From positions 61,596,190-61,660,189 of the forward strand of contig CP141135.1 in assembly GCA_035236585.1 (NCBI GenBank): DNA of 64,000 bases, read 5' to 3'. This DNA comes from Warburgia ugandensis. Taxonomy: Eukaryota; Streptophyta; Magnoliopsida; Canellales; Canellaceae. How positions within the stretch are numbered: the first letter of the stretch is position 1; each line of letters begins with the position of its first letter. The notes beneath the pieces are model-generated. The model saw only the letters and a program-made list of their open reading frames with translations. It made no database searches and had not been told where the DNA came from. Shown here piece by piece: positions 31,400 through 44,090 of this stretch. A program made the translations under genes and the position numbers.

Positions 31400-33105
31400 T
31401 CAATCACGGCCTTCTGTTTTCTTATTAGCCTTATAGGAGCCATAGAAGTAAGAGGTGAAGCCCCACAGACACAGAGCTAGAGCCATGCCTTTCTCTCCAG
31501 TGAACTTCTCGTGGTAGAAAATAACTCCAGCAATCTCAGTTAGCGGGAGCAGTGTAGCTGTAACAATGCCAGCGAACAGCGACGAAGTACAAAATATGAG
31601 ACCCAAGCTTCCAATGTAAACCAACTGAAATAGAACAGCAGTTGAAACAAGCACCAAATAGTATTTGGCCTCCCCAATTCCATATCCTCTTGCCTCCATA
31701 GGGATAGCCTGCATATGTGATAGAATGAGGATATTAGAAGCCTAAGTTAGTGTTTAATATATTTATCTGTAGAGACCTTTCTTAATGAAGTCATTAGAAA
31801 CATTATTACTATTGTTTTTGTTGCTGCTGCAATGGTGACACCTCAAGATTAAGGCTCACTCTTGTGCCCGGTTGGCCATAAGCTCTTGCTGCTCTTTAGC
31901 TCTTTTTTAATCTTGTACTTCTATGATCGGGTCTTGGTAGCTTTGAGAAATTTTCTTACAGCCAAAGGGAGTGGATCGGGAATCTCAACTAAAATTCGGA
32001 AATAAATAAGTAAAGCAACGGTTCATAAAGTTCGGGAAGCATTACAAAAATAAATAGTTGGGGAAAAAGTGGAGAAATAAGCGTGGTTGAAATCTGGTTC
32101 AATTATTTAAATTAAAACACATAGTATGAAAATTCGATGAATTATTGATGAAGTTCACATTAATTTGATAATTAATGTTTAATTTTGTAAATTCACGAAA
32201 ATTCATAATTTTTTAATTTCTAGCGAGAGACTACTCATAGTGTAATTTGGGAGACAAAAAAGACTCAAACGGAAGAGTAGTGTCGCAGATGTCAAAACTA
32301 ATGGTTCAAAAGATCAACCTGCAGTTACTTGACTGTGCTTTCTCACCTGAAAATCTTTGTTTATCAGCATCCCCACGGTAGAGAAAATTGTAGCGAAGAA
32401 GGTCACCCCTAGCTGAAATTGCACCACCGCAGTGTAAGTAATAGTATTTTTGGCCTTAGAATAGGTGAATTCCACACAGGGCATAGCAAATCCTAGCACC
32501 GCAGCTGCACCAAGAGTTAGAATGAACCCCAACATGTACTCCCCATCAGAGACACCAGGAGGTTTGTCACCACTCTTCCGAATTCCGAGCAAGATCGCTC
32601 CGAGTGTCATCAAGATCACGGCGTTGATTGAATAAGGGGTGAACTTCTGCCGGACAATAACGAAGGCAAAGAATGCGGTGAAGGCGAGTTGGGTGGAGAA
32701 GAGTAGGGAGGAAGTTGATACCGGAAGGAAGGATACACCTTGTGAATACATGAAGTTATCAAGACCGATCAGGAGTCCAATCACCGCACTAGTAACCAAC
32801 ATCTTAGGCTCAGCCATGATCGACATTCCTCGAGTACGGTCCCGTAAGTAGAGAACCAAGAGAGGAACGAAAAGCATGGGAAAACCAGCTGTTTGTAACC
32901 AGCTTGTTAACCATTTCCTGTTCCCTCCATGAAGATAATACAGCCTCATAACTAGTGGACCCCCAATGGTTCCTACACCTAAGCAGGTGCAATTTACTAG
33001 AAGGAGACACCAGTTGATGGGGCGTTTTTTCTTCTCTGTGAGTGTTAGGTTCTCGCCGGTAGCATCTGTAGCTCCTCGCTCCATCAGTTCTATGTCGATC
33101 GCCAT
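31400..33105 (-). CDS. Purine permease family transporter, PUP10/11-like (gene B)
   Basis: Two exons, 33105-32347 and 31708-31400, GT-AG intron of 638 bp at the same codon position as in gene A; 355 residues. It has the same PUP hallmarks: GGPLVMRLYYLHGGNRKW, DNFMYSQGVSFLPVSTSSLL, STQLAFTAFFAF, and in exon 2 GSLGLIFCTSSLFAG and CLWGFTSYFYGSYK. It differs from gene A mainly in the N-terminal 30 residues and in a shorter C-terminus, which ends soon after the SYFYGSYK motif where gene A has about 23 further residues. Same strand as gene A and about 6 kb away, so a tandem duplication. The frame is intact and there is no sign of decay. Predicted multi-pass plasma-membrane transporter for purine-type bases; the substrate cannot be inferred. 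Confidence 0.93.
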
Positions 33106-33191
33106 CTCTTTTGGTGCGATTATTGATTAGAAGAGTGGGTTCGTCTTGGCTTCTCCCTCTAACTCTTATCAGTATGATCAACATATAGGCA

Positions 33192-33198
33192 ATTTATA
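33192..33198 (-). promoter_or_regulatory. Candidate TATA box of PUP gene B
   Basis: TATAAAT on the minus strand, 87-93 nt upstream of the ATG, in CATTATAAATTGCC. The distance suits a plant TATA promoter with a 5' UTR of about 55-60 nt. Confidence 0.5.
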
Positions 33199-35030
33199 AT
33201 GACAGCCACCACTAACCCATGGCTTCAACAGTTGAATTCTACAGCAGCTTTTGAAAACAGCGAAGGGTTGATCGCCGTCGTTAGGCAAAAAGAGCAGCAA
33301 TGTAGAATTTCTTTTACTTACCTACCACCATAATTGAATGTAGTAATTGTTGATGTAGGAAATCACTAATCAGTGTGACAATGGCTTTGTCGTTTTGACA
33401 AGTCAAAAAAACTTTAAATGCTGCTTGATTTCTTGACTCGTGAACAGGAATCGTGGGGAGGTTGTCGTCATTAATTTGTCACGAGAAAGTTGACAAGGAT
33501 ATTGTTGGCATTTGTGGCAGGATAATTCAACCTTAGGGGTCCCAGATGTTGAACAACTTAGATCATCAAATTCTAGTGGCATGTAGCCAACTTTAATGGG
33601 TAGACTTGTATTTTGTTTTGTCAAACTGAACATCTCTCTGCATTATGGTTTGTCGGGACGAAAATTCTCATCACCTCTCCCTCTTGGATAATTGCAGGCG
33701 TGGTGGGGAATTTAATGGAATTGTTTATCTGGGTAAATTTACTTTGTAATTTTCGGATGGTAGAGTCGTCGAATCAGCACCAATTTTGGACTCTAGAGTA
33801 ATTATACCGATAGGCAGGATCAGTTGGTTGTAAAAAGCTCAGCATCTCTTTAGGAATACGTTTGTTCTTAGGTTCAAACTGCTGTTTTCCATTTGGCCCG
33901 GATGAGATTTTAAGAGTATAAGTGAGTCTGTGAGTGATTTGTTTTGTAATTCTTTGCTTCTAACTGTACATAAATAGTGGCAACTTACATGAGATATCTC
34001 ACCTTTTAGTTAATGACTCCCCACCTTCATTTCATCCGGTCTAAATGTCCGATTTCTCCGGAAATACAAAATGTGCCATATATTGCATACAACAACCTAC
34101 TAGAACCCAAGACGAAAAGATCACATGAGTGGAGCTGATCAACCAAAGGCAGCGCCTATTATGTGAAAGTAGCGTGGTTCACAATATCTTACAGGGAGTT
34201 ATAATTAGTCATTGAGATAAAGTGAGATTTTAAGAAGTTAGGATTTTAAAAAATTCAATTGGATTTTTCAATATTTGACATGAAAGCTTACAAAGTTTGT
34301 GAATATTTAGTATTTTACAATATCGAGTTTTGAGAATTCATTTTTGAAGATTTCAATATCTTGATACTTCTATCTTTGGTAATAAATATTATTAATTAAT
34401 TTGATTAAATGTATGTACAACAGTGAAAAATATGGGTGGCACATGAAATTACAATCAAAGAAGCTTCCTCTTTTTCTTGTATCGTGGGCCAATCTTAATT
34501 GCAAAAGTACAAGATAAGCTACATGTGAGCCCAATTTGGATAAATGAATTTGTGGCCCCACTGTTAAGCAGGGCAGAATTTAAGAACTATTGAAATGTGA
34601 ATTAGTGCATAAACCTATTACATGAACTTGGATTTGAGACCATTTTTGACAAAAGAAACAAATAAATTACCTGAAGGATGGGAACCATTATGGACGACTA
34701 TTATTTGGTGCTTATGAGTTAAATTGGGATAAGTTCTTGATGAAGATGAGTTAAAATCGTTGCATTCACTCGCGAAAAAGTGTATATGTTTTTAATGTCA
34801 CAATCTCGTGATCCATATTAATATTAAAGATAGATGACTTAGAATGTTTGAGAAAATACTACTTAGATTCTAGCCAAGGAGAGATGTGGGATGTCACTTA
34901 TCAGTGATGTGCCAAATAATATCAATCAACGAATTACTACTAGTAGGGCCTAGATCAAGCAATTGGACATATTAGGATAAGTCAAAAGTTACTCTTGTAA
35001 TTTTACTTGTGTAAACTTCCAATTCTATCG
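33199..35030. other. Intergenic between PUP-B promoter and LINE copy 3
   Basis: AT-rich sequence with no gene or element I recognise. Confidence 0.6.
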
Positions 35031-38000
35031 TACACCATCATCATCATCAAGACCTTATCCCAATTAGGGGTCAGCCATATGAATTTTATTACTCCATTCC
35101 TCTCTATTAAGTACAATGGCTTTGTTTAGTCCTAAAGTTTTTAAATCTTTCCTGTCCACCTCTATCCACGTTCTTTTGGGCCTTTCCCTTGCCCTTTTAG
35201 AACCTTCTACTTGTATTGCCTTACTCCTTTTAACCAATGTCGTTGTTGGTCTCCTTTGAACATGTCCAAACCATTTAAGTCTAATCTCCCTCATCTTGTT
35301 ACCTATTGGTGCTACCCCTAAATTTCCTCTAATATTTTCATCTCTAATTCTATCATTTCTTATCTTATCACTCATCCATCTCAACATCCTCATTTCTGTG
35401 ACGCTCATCCTATGAGCACGATGTTCCCTAACTGCCCAACACTCTGATCTATAGAGCATGGCTGGCCTTATGGCTATCCTATAGGAATTTTCTTTTAGTT
35501 TAAGTGACACCCGCTGATCACACAAAACTCTATATGCACATCTCCATTTGTTCCAACCCACTTGGATTCTCTAAGTAACCTCCCTCTCAATCTCTCCACT
35601 CTCATGAATCATTGATCCTAAGTACCAAAAGTGGTCTTTTACGGGGACTTCTTGGTTATTAATCTTGACTAGTGTTCCACTCCTACTCCTCTCCTTGCTA
35701 AAATTGCATTTCATATATTCTATCTTAGTTCGGCCAATTTTACATCCTTTAGATTCTAATGCTTCTCTTCATAACTTTAGCATTATGTTTATACCCTCCA
35801 TTGTCTCATCAAGTAAGACTATATCATCCATACCCAATGTGAAAAGGTATGGGCTCAATGCCGATCTTTGGTGCAATTCTACAATGACAGAAAAATCACC
35901 AGTCTTGTCACTAGTGGTCTTAACATTTTTTACCACTCCCTCATACGTATCTTTAATTATGTTTATATACCCTTGCGAAACCCCTTTATCGCTCAACACC
36001 CTCCATATTAACTCTATAGGGACTCTATCATAAGCTTTCTCTAAATCGATAAAGACCATGTGGAAGTCTTTCCTCCTCTCCCTGTATTTCTCTACTAATC
36101 GTCTTAGTAAGAAAATAGCTTCCATGGTAGACCTCCCAGGCATGAAACCAAGCTAATTATCTAATACACATGTTTTATGTCGTAACCTCTTCTCAATCAT
36201 TCTTTCAAAAAGTTTCATAGTGTGGCTCATAAGTTTGATCCCTCGATAATTAGTGCAGCTCTATATGTCTCCTTTATTCTTATAAATTGGTAAAATAGAG
36301 CTTTTCTTTCACTCATCAGGCATTTTCTTTAATTTTATAATTTTGCTAAACAACTTAGTCAACCAAACTACCCCAATATCTCCCATGGCCTTTTCTGATT
36401 TCGTCTTTTTCAAGGCCTCTTTCACTTCAGGTATTCTAATCCTACATTCATATATATAATATTCAATGTTATTTAGATTTATAGTATTTTCAATCCCTAT
36501 ATTCTCAAAGCCATTGTCATTTAATAATTTTTGAAAGTATGTTTCCCACCTTTGTTTGATCTCATCATCTTTGACTGATACCTTTTGATTGTGCTTCTAA
36601 TGCACCTAATATGATCTCAATCCTTACTCTTATGTTCTCTTACTTTTACAAGTTTAAACATATCTTTCTCACCTTCTCTTGTTCCTAGTCTATTATAGAG
36701 CTCATCATATGCTTTAAGTTTAGCCTCACTTACTATTCTCTTAGTAACCTTTTTAGCATTCTTATATTGTTCATAGTTTTCATTATTTCTAGTCTTCTGT
36801 CATGCTTTAAAATACATTCATTTTTCTTTAATAACTTTTTGCACTGTTTCACTCTACCACGATGTTTCCTTTACTAATTGCCTTTTACCTTTAGATACTC
36901 CTAAGATATCTTTTGCCATTTTCTTAATGGACTCAGCAATATTAATCTACATGGTATTTACTTTTGTCTCATAGTTCTAATTTCCTTCTACCATCAACTT
37001 ATTTATGAATGAGGTTATTTTCTCTCCTTTTAAGTTCCACCACTTAATTTTTGGATACCTATTAAGTTCATTTCTTTTCTTCCATCTTTTAATATGGATA
37101 TCTATAACCATTAACCTATGTTGTGAGGTTAAACTCTCACCCGGTATCACCTTACAATCTTTAGACATAGATCGTTCATTATTCCTAAGTAGAAAAAATT
37201 CTATTTGGCTTTTATGAAGTCCACTTTTAAAGGTTATTAAGTCCATCCCTCTTCTTAAAGAGTGTATTTGCAATGGCCAAGTTATATGACAAAGCAAAAT
37301 TGAGGATATTCTTCTCCATCTCATTTCATTGACCTATACCATACCCTCCGTGTATTCTATCATATCCCTCTCTTTCTTTTCCTATATGACCATTTAAGTC
37401 TAGTCTTATAAATATTCCCTCAATGTTGGGAATTTCTTGCATGACTCCTCCATATCTTTCCAAAACTGTCTCTTAATTATATCTTGTGACCCTACTTTTG
37501 GTGTATATGCACTTATAACATTTATAATCTGCTCTCCTAGAACAAATTTTATTATTATAATTCTATCACTGATTCTTTTAACATCCACAACTTTGTCCTT
37601 TAATTCCTTATTCACTATTATTCCTACGCCATTTTTGTTATTATCCTTTCCTACATACCATAATTTATACCCATCTATTTCTCTAGCTTTAGCCCCTTTC
37701 CACTTGGTTTCTTGGATATAAGCAATGTTGACTCTCCTACATTTCATCTCATCTACTAGCTCCAAACTCTTACCTGTCAATGTCCATATATTCTGTGTGG
37801 TGATACGAATCTTATGCTCTGGAGATATCCTATTTACTATCGCCTTTCTCAACCTTCATGGCATGAACCAATGTCCACTTTTCACTACACTTGGGTTCTG
37901 ATGTAGCGTTGCTTCTGAGGGGACACTCTAGTAGCCCTTGCCCATTTTTCACTTCATCTGGGATCCAATGTAGCGCATCACTTCTAGGAGAACGCCCTAG

Positions 38001-38070
38001 CAACCATTGCCTATTTTTCATTGCACCTGGGATCCGATGCATTGCGTCGCTTATGGGGGAACGCCCTAGC
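35031..38070 (-). mobile_element. RTE-clade LINE, copy 3 (nearly full length, decayed)
   Basis: About 3 kb on the minus strand. From the 5' end: three tandem repeats (38070-37868); an AP-type endonuclease domain (37852-37406, with TQNIWTL, IQETKWKG and ISAYTPKVG) continuing after a frameshift at 37324-36977 (SQIEFFLLR, CKVIPGE, SQHRLMVIDI); a reverse transcriptase core (36143-35769, FIDLEKAYDRVP then SALSPYLFTLGMDD; the FADD region is lost in a small deletion); and a C-terminal tail (35561-35064, MRMLRWMSDKIRNDR, RWFGHVQRRP-type). It ends in a GATGATGATG tract near 35031-35050. Stops and frameshifts make it inactive. It is the most complete of the three copies in the window. Confidence 0.9.
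37868..38070 (-). repeat. Three tandem 67-68 bp repeats at the LINE 5' end
   Basis: Units start near 37868, 37935 and 38003. Each contains a variant of ttttcactacacttgggttc (plus strand) followed by a gatgtagcgttgcttct-like stretch and an acgccctag-like end. They precede the endonuclease frame and so occupy the LINE 5' UTR, similar in position to promoter monomers in some other LINEs. Confidence 0.75.
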
Positions 38071-38105
38071 TCGAGGGAATGTTAGTTTTCTATTCATGTC
38101 ATGTT

Positions 38106-38365
38106 AGGATTGCCATAGTTTTAAGAAGCTGAAGATGATTTTTATTTCTTCCTTACAAACTAATATACAAATGCATATTCATTTGCAAGCAGAAAATGAT
38201 AAACAAAATCATCTTCAGCTTCACCCTTGTCAACAGGCATCTGACGCAAGGGTTGCCATATTTTAAGAAGCTGGAGATGATTTTCATTTATTCCTCACAA
38301 ACTAATATACAAAAGCACATTCATTTGTAAGAAAGAAATAACAAAATCATCTTCAACTTCTCCCT
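38106..38365. repeat. Two tandem copies of a hairpin-forming unit (142-bp period)
   Basis: Copy one has a perfect 18-bp inverted repeat: gaagctgaagatgatttt at 38125-38142 and its complement at 38205-38222, with a 62-bp loop. Copy two repeats this at 38267-38284 and 38343-38360 with two mismatches. Loops share acaaactaatatacaaa. It lies between the LINE 5' end and the start of a copia gag, and may be part of that element's leader or LTR, or a duplicated fold-back element. Confidence 0.7.
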
Positions 38366-38715
38366 TGCCGGATGGCACCTGCACAAGACCCTCCTCCTTT
38401 TTCATCCGGGCTTGGGACCAACATTGCCTCTCATCAATGTGAGAGTATTCTCTTATATGTTGTCAATTGATTGGGACTGATCTATCTTTTGCAAAACCCT
38501 TCTTCCTTTCACCCATTTTCTTCTTTCATGTTGCATTCATCCATGGCTTTCCGCACTAATAGATCTGTTAACTCTAATGTTAACTCTTCATCTCAACCCA
38601 CTAATAGAATATGATGTAATCCATTGATTACTACTGATATTCTCGGTTGTAATCATGTGATTACAGCAGCCATTTACTAATGTAATCGTGGTATAATTAA
38701 GTGGTTTGTCAACTT

Positions 38716-38718
<3 letters not shown>

Positions 38719-38760
<42 letters not shown>
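38719..38760. repeat. (GT)n microsatellite in the inner 5' LTR
   Basis: 21 GT dinucleotides, absent from the matching place in the 3' LTR, which explains most of the LTR length difference. Confidence 0.95.
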
Positions 38761-38764
<4 letters not shown>

Positions 38765-39421
38765 ACTTGTCATCCTCTTTCTAATGAATGGATATAGCTA
38801 CAATGTAGCTTCTAACATGGTATTAGAGCAGGGGTAAAGATTTGGTGTTTCCGATCAGATCTGTTGCGCCCCTTTGTTCTAGATCAGATCTGACATATTT
38901 TCACTTCTTCTTCTTCATTGTTTGCTTCCTCTTCTTCTTGCATGACTATTGCCATTTCACACCATGCGATAGACCTGTATCCACTCTAGTTTCTACCTTT
39001 CCCTATTCTTTCGATCTCTGCTCATTGTTTCTGATCTGAGCTACTCATATCAGATCAGATCTTCTTTTGTCTACTTCTTCTTCATTGTTTTCTTCTTCTT
39101 GTTCATCACTTTCTTCTCCTTGGTTGCCTTCCTCTTCTTTTACTCAGTCTTTATTTGCAACTTTGATGGTGTACACTTCAATTGTTCCCTCCAGTCTCCT
39201 CTAATCTTCATCTACTGCATGAGAAGACTACCTTGAACATTGCAGATCCAGCCTGATGGCTACTACACAATAGCCTCTAGCCAAAGGAATCTATGTCGTT
39301 AACCCATTTTGCATCAACCGCTTCTTCTGCTTTTGTACTCACCTTGCTTTTCTTTGCCATAGTTTCAAGTATCATATTTAATTGCTGGTCATAAGCATGT
39401 AATTTTCTGCATAATTCTTGG

Positions 39422-42375
39422 TGTGATGACCCGGGTTTTCACATGCATTTTTAAATGCAAAACCAATTCCTAATATGAGATTGATCCCTATTTGAAAATA
39501 CTTTTATAAAAACAATGCAATGCAGCTGAGAAATCTTTCATTTTAATTTTTTTTTTTTTGAAAACCCCGAGTGTCATTTGGTTTCAAGATGAACAAAGTA
39601 ATTTGTAAAACTAAGACAAACATATATGCATCCCAAATCTATCCAATCATAGCTCACAACCCAACTGTAATAATTGCATATATATGTCCAAAGGATAGGT
39701 CATATACTTACATTCATACTTGTCTTTGTCTTCGTTCACTTGATTATAGTACTAATATTTCCTGATGCTTCTTCTAATCCTGTTGGAGCTAATCTATAAA
39801 AATAATATATTTGGATGAGTATTCCTCAAATTCAGTAGGTGATCTGATACTACTATTTTGAAAACACGGCATGCAACATGCATAATTTCTAGAAGGGCTT
39901 TTCATGTAAAAATCATGCAATTCCTTTTTGTGTAAACATGCATATTTATGCGTAAATCATAAGCCCATTTACACATTTTCAACCATGGAATCTTTTATGG
40001 AAATCCAATAATCAATAAATAAATATTACAAAAATCATAGAGTAGCAATCAATCAATCAATGTACTGAAATCTCGGCGAACACATCAAGCCAATTAGTCA
40101 AAGTTAATGATTCATAAAATAATAATAATTATGAAATTCTTAAAGTGGTATTCGATCAAAACAGATGATAGCATCTCAAACCTACTATAGATATCATGCA
40201 CATGGGTCTCTTAGCAAACACATCAAGCCGATGGGTTAGTGAACACATCAAGCTGATGGGTTGGCGAACATATCAAGCCTACAAGTCACGAGTACTTGTC
40301 TACAACCCTCTTAATACTATATGCATATCGATATCAAAACCGAAATCCTAGGGTCAGCTATGCTCACAATCAGAATGTATTTTGGAATCGTGTGTCTTCA
40401 GTATATAGAGACTAGCCCACCATAGCCTCTATGGCTACCATGGATATGTCCTCAAAAAGGGTGTCGTGAACACCTTCAATGGTCATCCCTATTTACCATA
40501 GTAGTTGAGAAAGGGACAATGCTACTTTGGGTAGTGATACCTACTACCTTTGGTGGTTAGAAGCAGGGAGGCCAACCCAGTACATAAACAACCTCTTAGC
40601 ACAGTGCCCATTGGGCTCATTAGCCAAAAAATATATATACATATAATCCAAATTTCAATCATTGTAAATCATGCAATTTATGCAAGTAGTTTTAAAACAT
40701 ACGAGCAATGCATACACAAAATCTGTTCCATGCAAGCAATCACATTTAAGATCATAAATCATTAGGACAATTCCGCATGCTCATTATAAGAATATCATAT
40801 CTCAAAAGTATACTAAACACGATAATAAGAGTTAATAAATTAATTACATTTTGGAATGCATTTGAAAACTTAGTAGCATCAGACTACCTACATCGATGTC
40901 TCTTGAATCACATTTTTCTTCAATCGAATCATGAATCACCTTCGTGAAGTCCTGGCTATTATTTGATAATAAGAATTTAATTATCATTTCCCATGCTTTA
41001 TAGATCATTAATTATATTTACAGATGAACAGCTGGATCTATCTTTAGGTTATATATCAATGATTAATGCGTTTCTAGGTTAGATCTCACTTATAGATCTA
41101 ATACTTAATGGTTAGATTGTCTTCAATAACTTTTTTGTCATCAAGATTTTATAATTGAACGGTTAGATCACCGATCCTGATGCTTAGATCAGGTTCGTAC
41201 TTAATTCGAATGGTCAGATCTACAATTCAAAGTTTGATGTATATAATTTAGGGTTGATCTAGGTATATTGATCTCCTAATACATCCAATGGATCAATTTA
41301 TGAGATTTGATCATCTTTGATCTTGTAGATCTATGAGATTTCTATGTTTTTAGGCTATATCACATTAAATAATCCTCTGATCCTAAATTTTATTATATAA
41401 TTAGGTTTACGTCGTCAAGATGAACACAACAGACTTTTTGGATTGTCAATCGGAGTGATATAATTCTTAAAATCTCAATTTTTGTGTTTCAAGTCTGTTT
41501 AACAGTCCATATTCAAATTCTGAATCCTGGACACAAAAAAAATTTAGGTCACTAGTGTAACTAGCCGTTGCTGGAGAAGACGATAGGTGCAGTTGTAGCA
41601 GGTGACAATTTTTAAGTCCAATTAACTCCTAATTAAAAGGTTTTGTAGATCAGGCACTTACCTTCACTGCTATCAAGTTTCGAGTCATTCCATGTTCATT
41701 TGATGCTAGAAAACAATAATTTCATGTCAGAGGTTTGTCGAAAGACGCAATGTTGTTGGAATTTAAAATTTCAACCCGATCAATGGTGAAACTAGCTCTA
41801 TTTCAGAAATTTTTAGAGGGCTTTTAATCCTATCTTCATAAGGAATCCAATGGTAGTGTTTAATCTTCGATCCATCACCATTTGGGTAGCTATTTTCGAG
41901 ATCTAGATAATGACTGGAAAAAATGAAGAAAGTGGTGGTAGAGGGAGAGAAGAAGAAAAATGATGGTAGAAAGGGGGAGAAGATAGGTTTTTATAGCTAG
42001 TGATGGCAGTGGTGTGTCGTCTCCACGGCAGCGCCGTCCTTGTGGCGGTGCCACAGAGGCTGACTAGAGAAAGGCGGCTATACCTGCCACTTTTCCAGCG
42101 CAAACGTAGTGATGACGAAGGGGGTGTCGTTATCAAAACGACCCCATGCATTTTCTGATCCTTTTTCTTTAATATTTACAAAATTACAAAAAATTCCCTC
42201 CAATCTTCAAACACCCATAACTTTGTCATATGATCTCTATTTTTATCATTCTTTATGTTGTTGGATTCCATTTTTTGAGTAGAATCTGATTATGGGGACA
42301 TTTTCACCAAATTGGATCTCTAAAAATCTCACTTTCAATATTCCAAAATAGAACTTAAAAATTCAGGTTATTACA
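39422..42375 (-). mobile_element. Solo LTR of a gypsy-type element (2.95 kb)
   Basis: Plus-strand ends are TGTGATGACCCGGG and GGTTATTACA, with a perfect 5-bp duplication CTTGG (39417-39421 and 42376-42380). The termini resemble those of the gypsy LTRs at 54357 and 62604 (read on the minus strand: TGTAATAACC start), and both share tctcactttcaata near the end. No second LTR, PBS or coding sequence is present. It lies within the inner LTR element. Confidence 0.85.
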
Positions 42376-42550
42376 CTTGGTCAGCATGAAGCTTGACATA
42401 GATACACTCATTGTGACTGATTCTAATAAGATCGAGGGCCTCTTTCACTGCACTTTCCTCATCGCTCTCCATTCCCAACACACCACTTTGCGTCCCTGCT
42501 CCTGTCTTCAAAACTCTCTTCCCATGGCATATTCTCTCCCTGCCATCATT

Positions 42551-42567
42551 CTTCTTCTTCTTCTTCT

Positions 42568-42659
<92 letters not shown>
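42551..42659. repeat. Compound (CTT)n-(CT)n microsatellite
   Basis: About 20 bp of CTT followed by 89 bp of uninterrupted TC; it generates a false poly-Leu/Ser open frame. Confidence 0.97.
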
Positions 42660-42662
<3 letters not shown>

Positions 42663-43492
42663 CATTTCTTGCAGTTTCCTACGTTAGAATTCCCGGCATT
42701 TATACTAGCAGCTCATGATAGAATGCCCATGTTACGTTTTACTATGTGAGTGATGCTTCTAAAACCATGAGTGGAGCATGTGGGTATGGCAATCTTTATA
42801 ATGAAGGTGAGGACATGAACATGGCAACTCTAAGCATGACGCTTTTCCCTGAGTAGGTGGAGAAGACCTATATCTATATCCGTCACTCGATTCTGACACT
42901 TTCACTGATAAGTTTTAGAAACTTTGGTTGGCGACCATCTTCAGCTTTGCACATCTCCCACAACGATTGCCAGTGACAAAAATGATCAACCGATCTTAAC
43001 CATCACAATCCTAATCTATTGCAGTTCAACACTTCTCCCTGATCGCAATCTTGACTTATTACCAACCATTCCTTCCACTGCCAAGTGGTTTCTTTCAACT
43101 TGAGTGATCGCCACCCTCTGCAACTGATCATAATAGACTGCATCTAAAATCTACCCAGCGATCTTATTCACTTGTGTTATCTTCAGAATTCGTCCATGTG
43201 AAGGATTTCTAGGGTAGATACATCTCCTCCACTATTTTATTTTTCCTTCCATTGTGAGATTTACACTATCATATGCGCGGATGGGGAACTCTACCAAATA
43301 GAGCAATCTGATTTTGAAGGAAAGGGTGATCTTTGGCAGCCACAAATCCTCTTCTTTCCCTTGCTGGTGATATCCCTCTTCTCACCTCTACTGATCTAAC
43401 GCAATCTATTTAGCATCTTTTTTTCTCCACTCTATCCCAGTTTAGATTCTCTTCCACCGGCAAGTCAATGGATCACTGGAGGCTCCTTAAAC

Positions 43493-44090
43493 TATGAAGC
43501 CTTGGCCAATGAGGGCGGGCCAAAAAGAGATGGCAGGCTTTTAGGCAAGGTGAGGAACTGAGAGTTTAGTCCCACATTGCCCGAGGAAGAGGAAACTGGG
43601 CCATTAATAAGAATTCGGGTGTCTCTAACAGTCACAACGCGTTTTTCTTAGGAAACTTGGGAAGAACAAAACCGTGAGGGGTGTATGGGCACTCCAAAGC
43701 GGACAATATTGTGACTGTTGGAACACCGGGGGTGTTACAAATGGTATCAGAGCCAGTTCCCCTCACGGTGTGGTGGCTAAGCCGCACGCAAGCGCTCGTG
43801 TGTGATAAGACACGCGAGGACGTGTGTCCCTAAAGGGAGATAGGTTGTGAAGCCTTGGTTGATGAGGGCGGGCCAAAAAGAGCTAGCAGGCTTTTAGGCA
43901 AGGTGAGGAACTGAGAGTTTAGTCCCACATTGCCCATGGAAGAGGAAACTGAGCCATTAATAAGAATTCGGGTGTCTCTAATAGTCACAACGCATTTTTC
44001 CTAGGAAACTTGGGAAGAACAAAACCGTGAGGGATGTATGGGTGCCCCAAAGCGGACAATATTGTAACTGTTGAAACCCAGGGTGTTACA
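43493..44090 (+). mobile_element. TRIM (miniature LTR retrotransposon), complete
   Basis: 598 bp. LTRs are 43493-43739 (247 bp) and 43846-44090 (245 bp), nearly identical, running from T(A/G)TGAAGCCTTGG to GGTGTTACA. The primer-binding site TGGTATCAGAGCCA (43742-43755) matches the complement of initiator tRNA-Met, and a purine tract (aaagggagatagg) lies just before the second LTR. The internal domain is only 106 bp and non-coding. A perfect 5-bp duplication TAAAC (43488-43492 and 44091-44095) flanks it. All parts of a TRIM are present; mobilisation would need enzymes supplied in trans. Confidence 0.93.

Noticed and set aside
35665-36033. Plus-strand frames over the LINE copies (also 11684-12052, 37437-37721)
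   Set aside because: They are antisense shadows of the LINE reverse transcriptase and endonuclease frames.
42377-42718. 113-codon frame with a long Ser-Leu run resembling a membrane segment
   Set aside because: It is a translation of the (CT)n microsatellite within a decayed retroelement.
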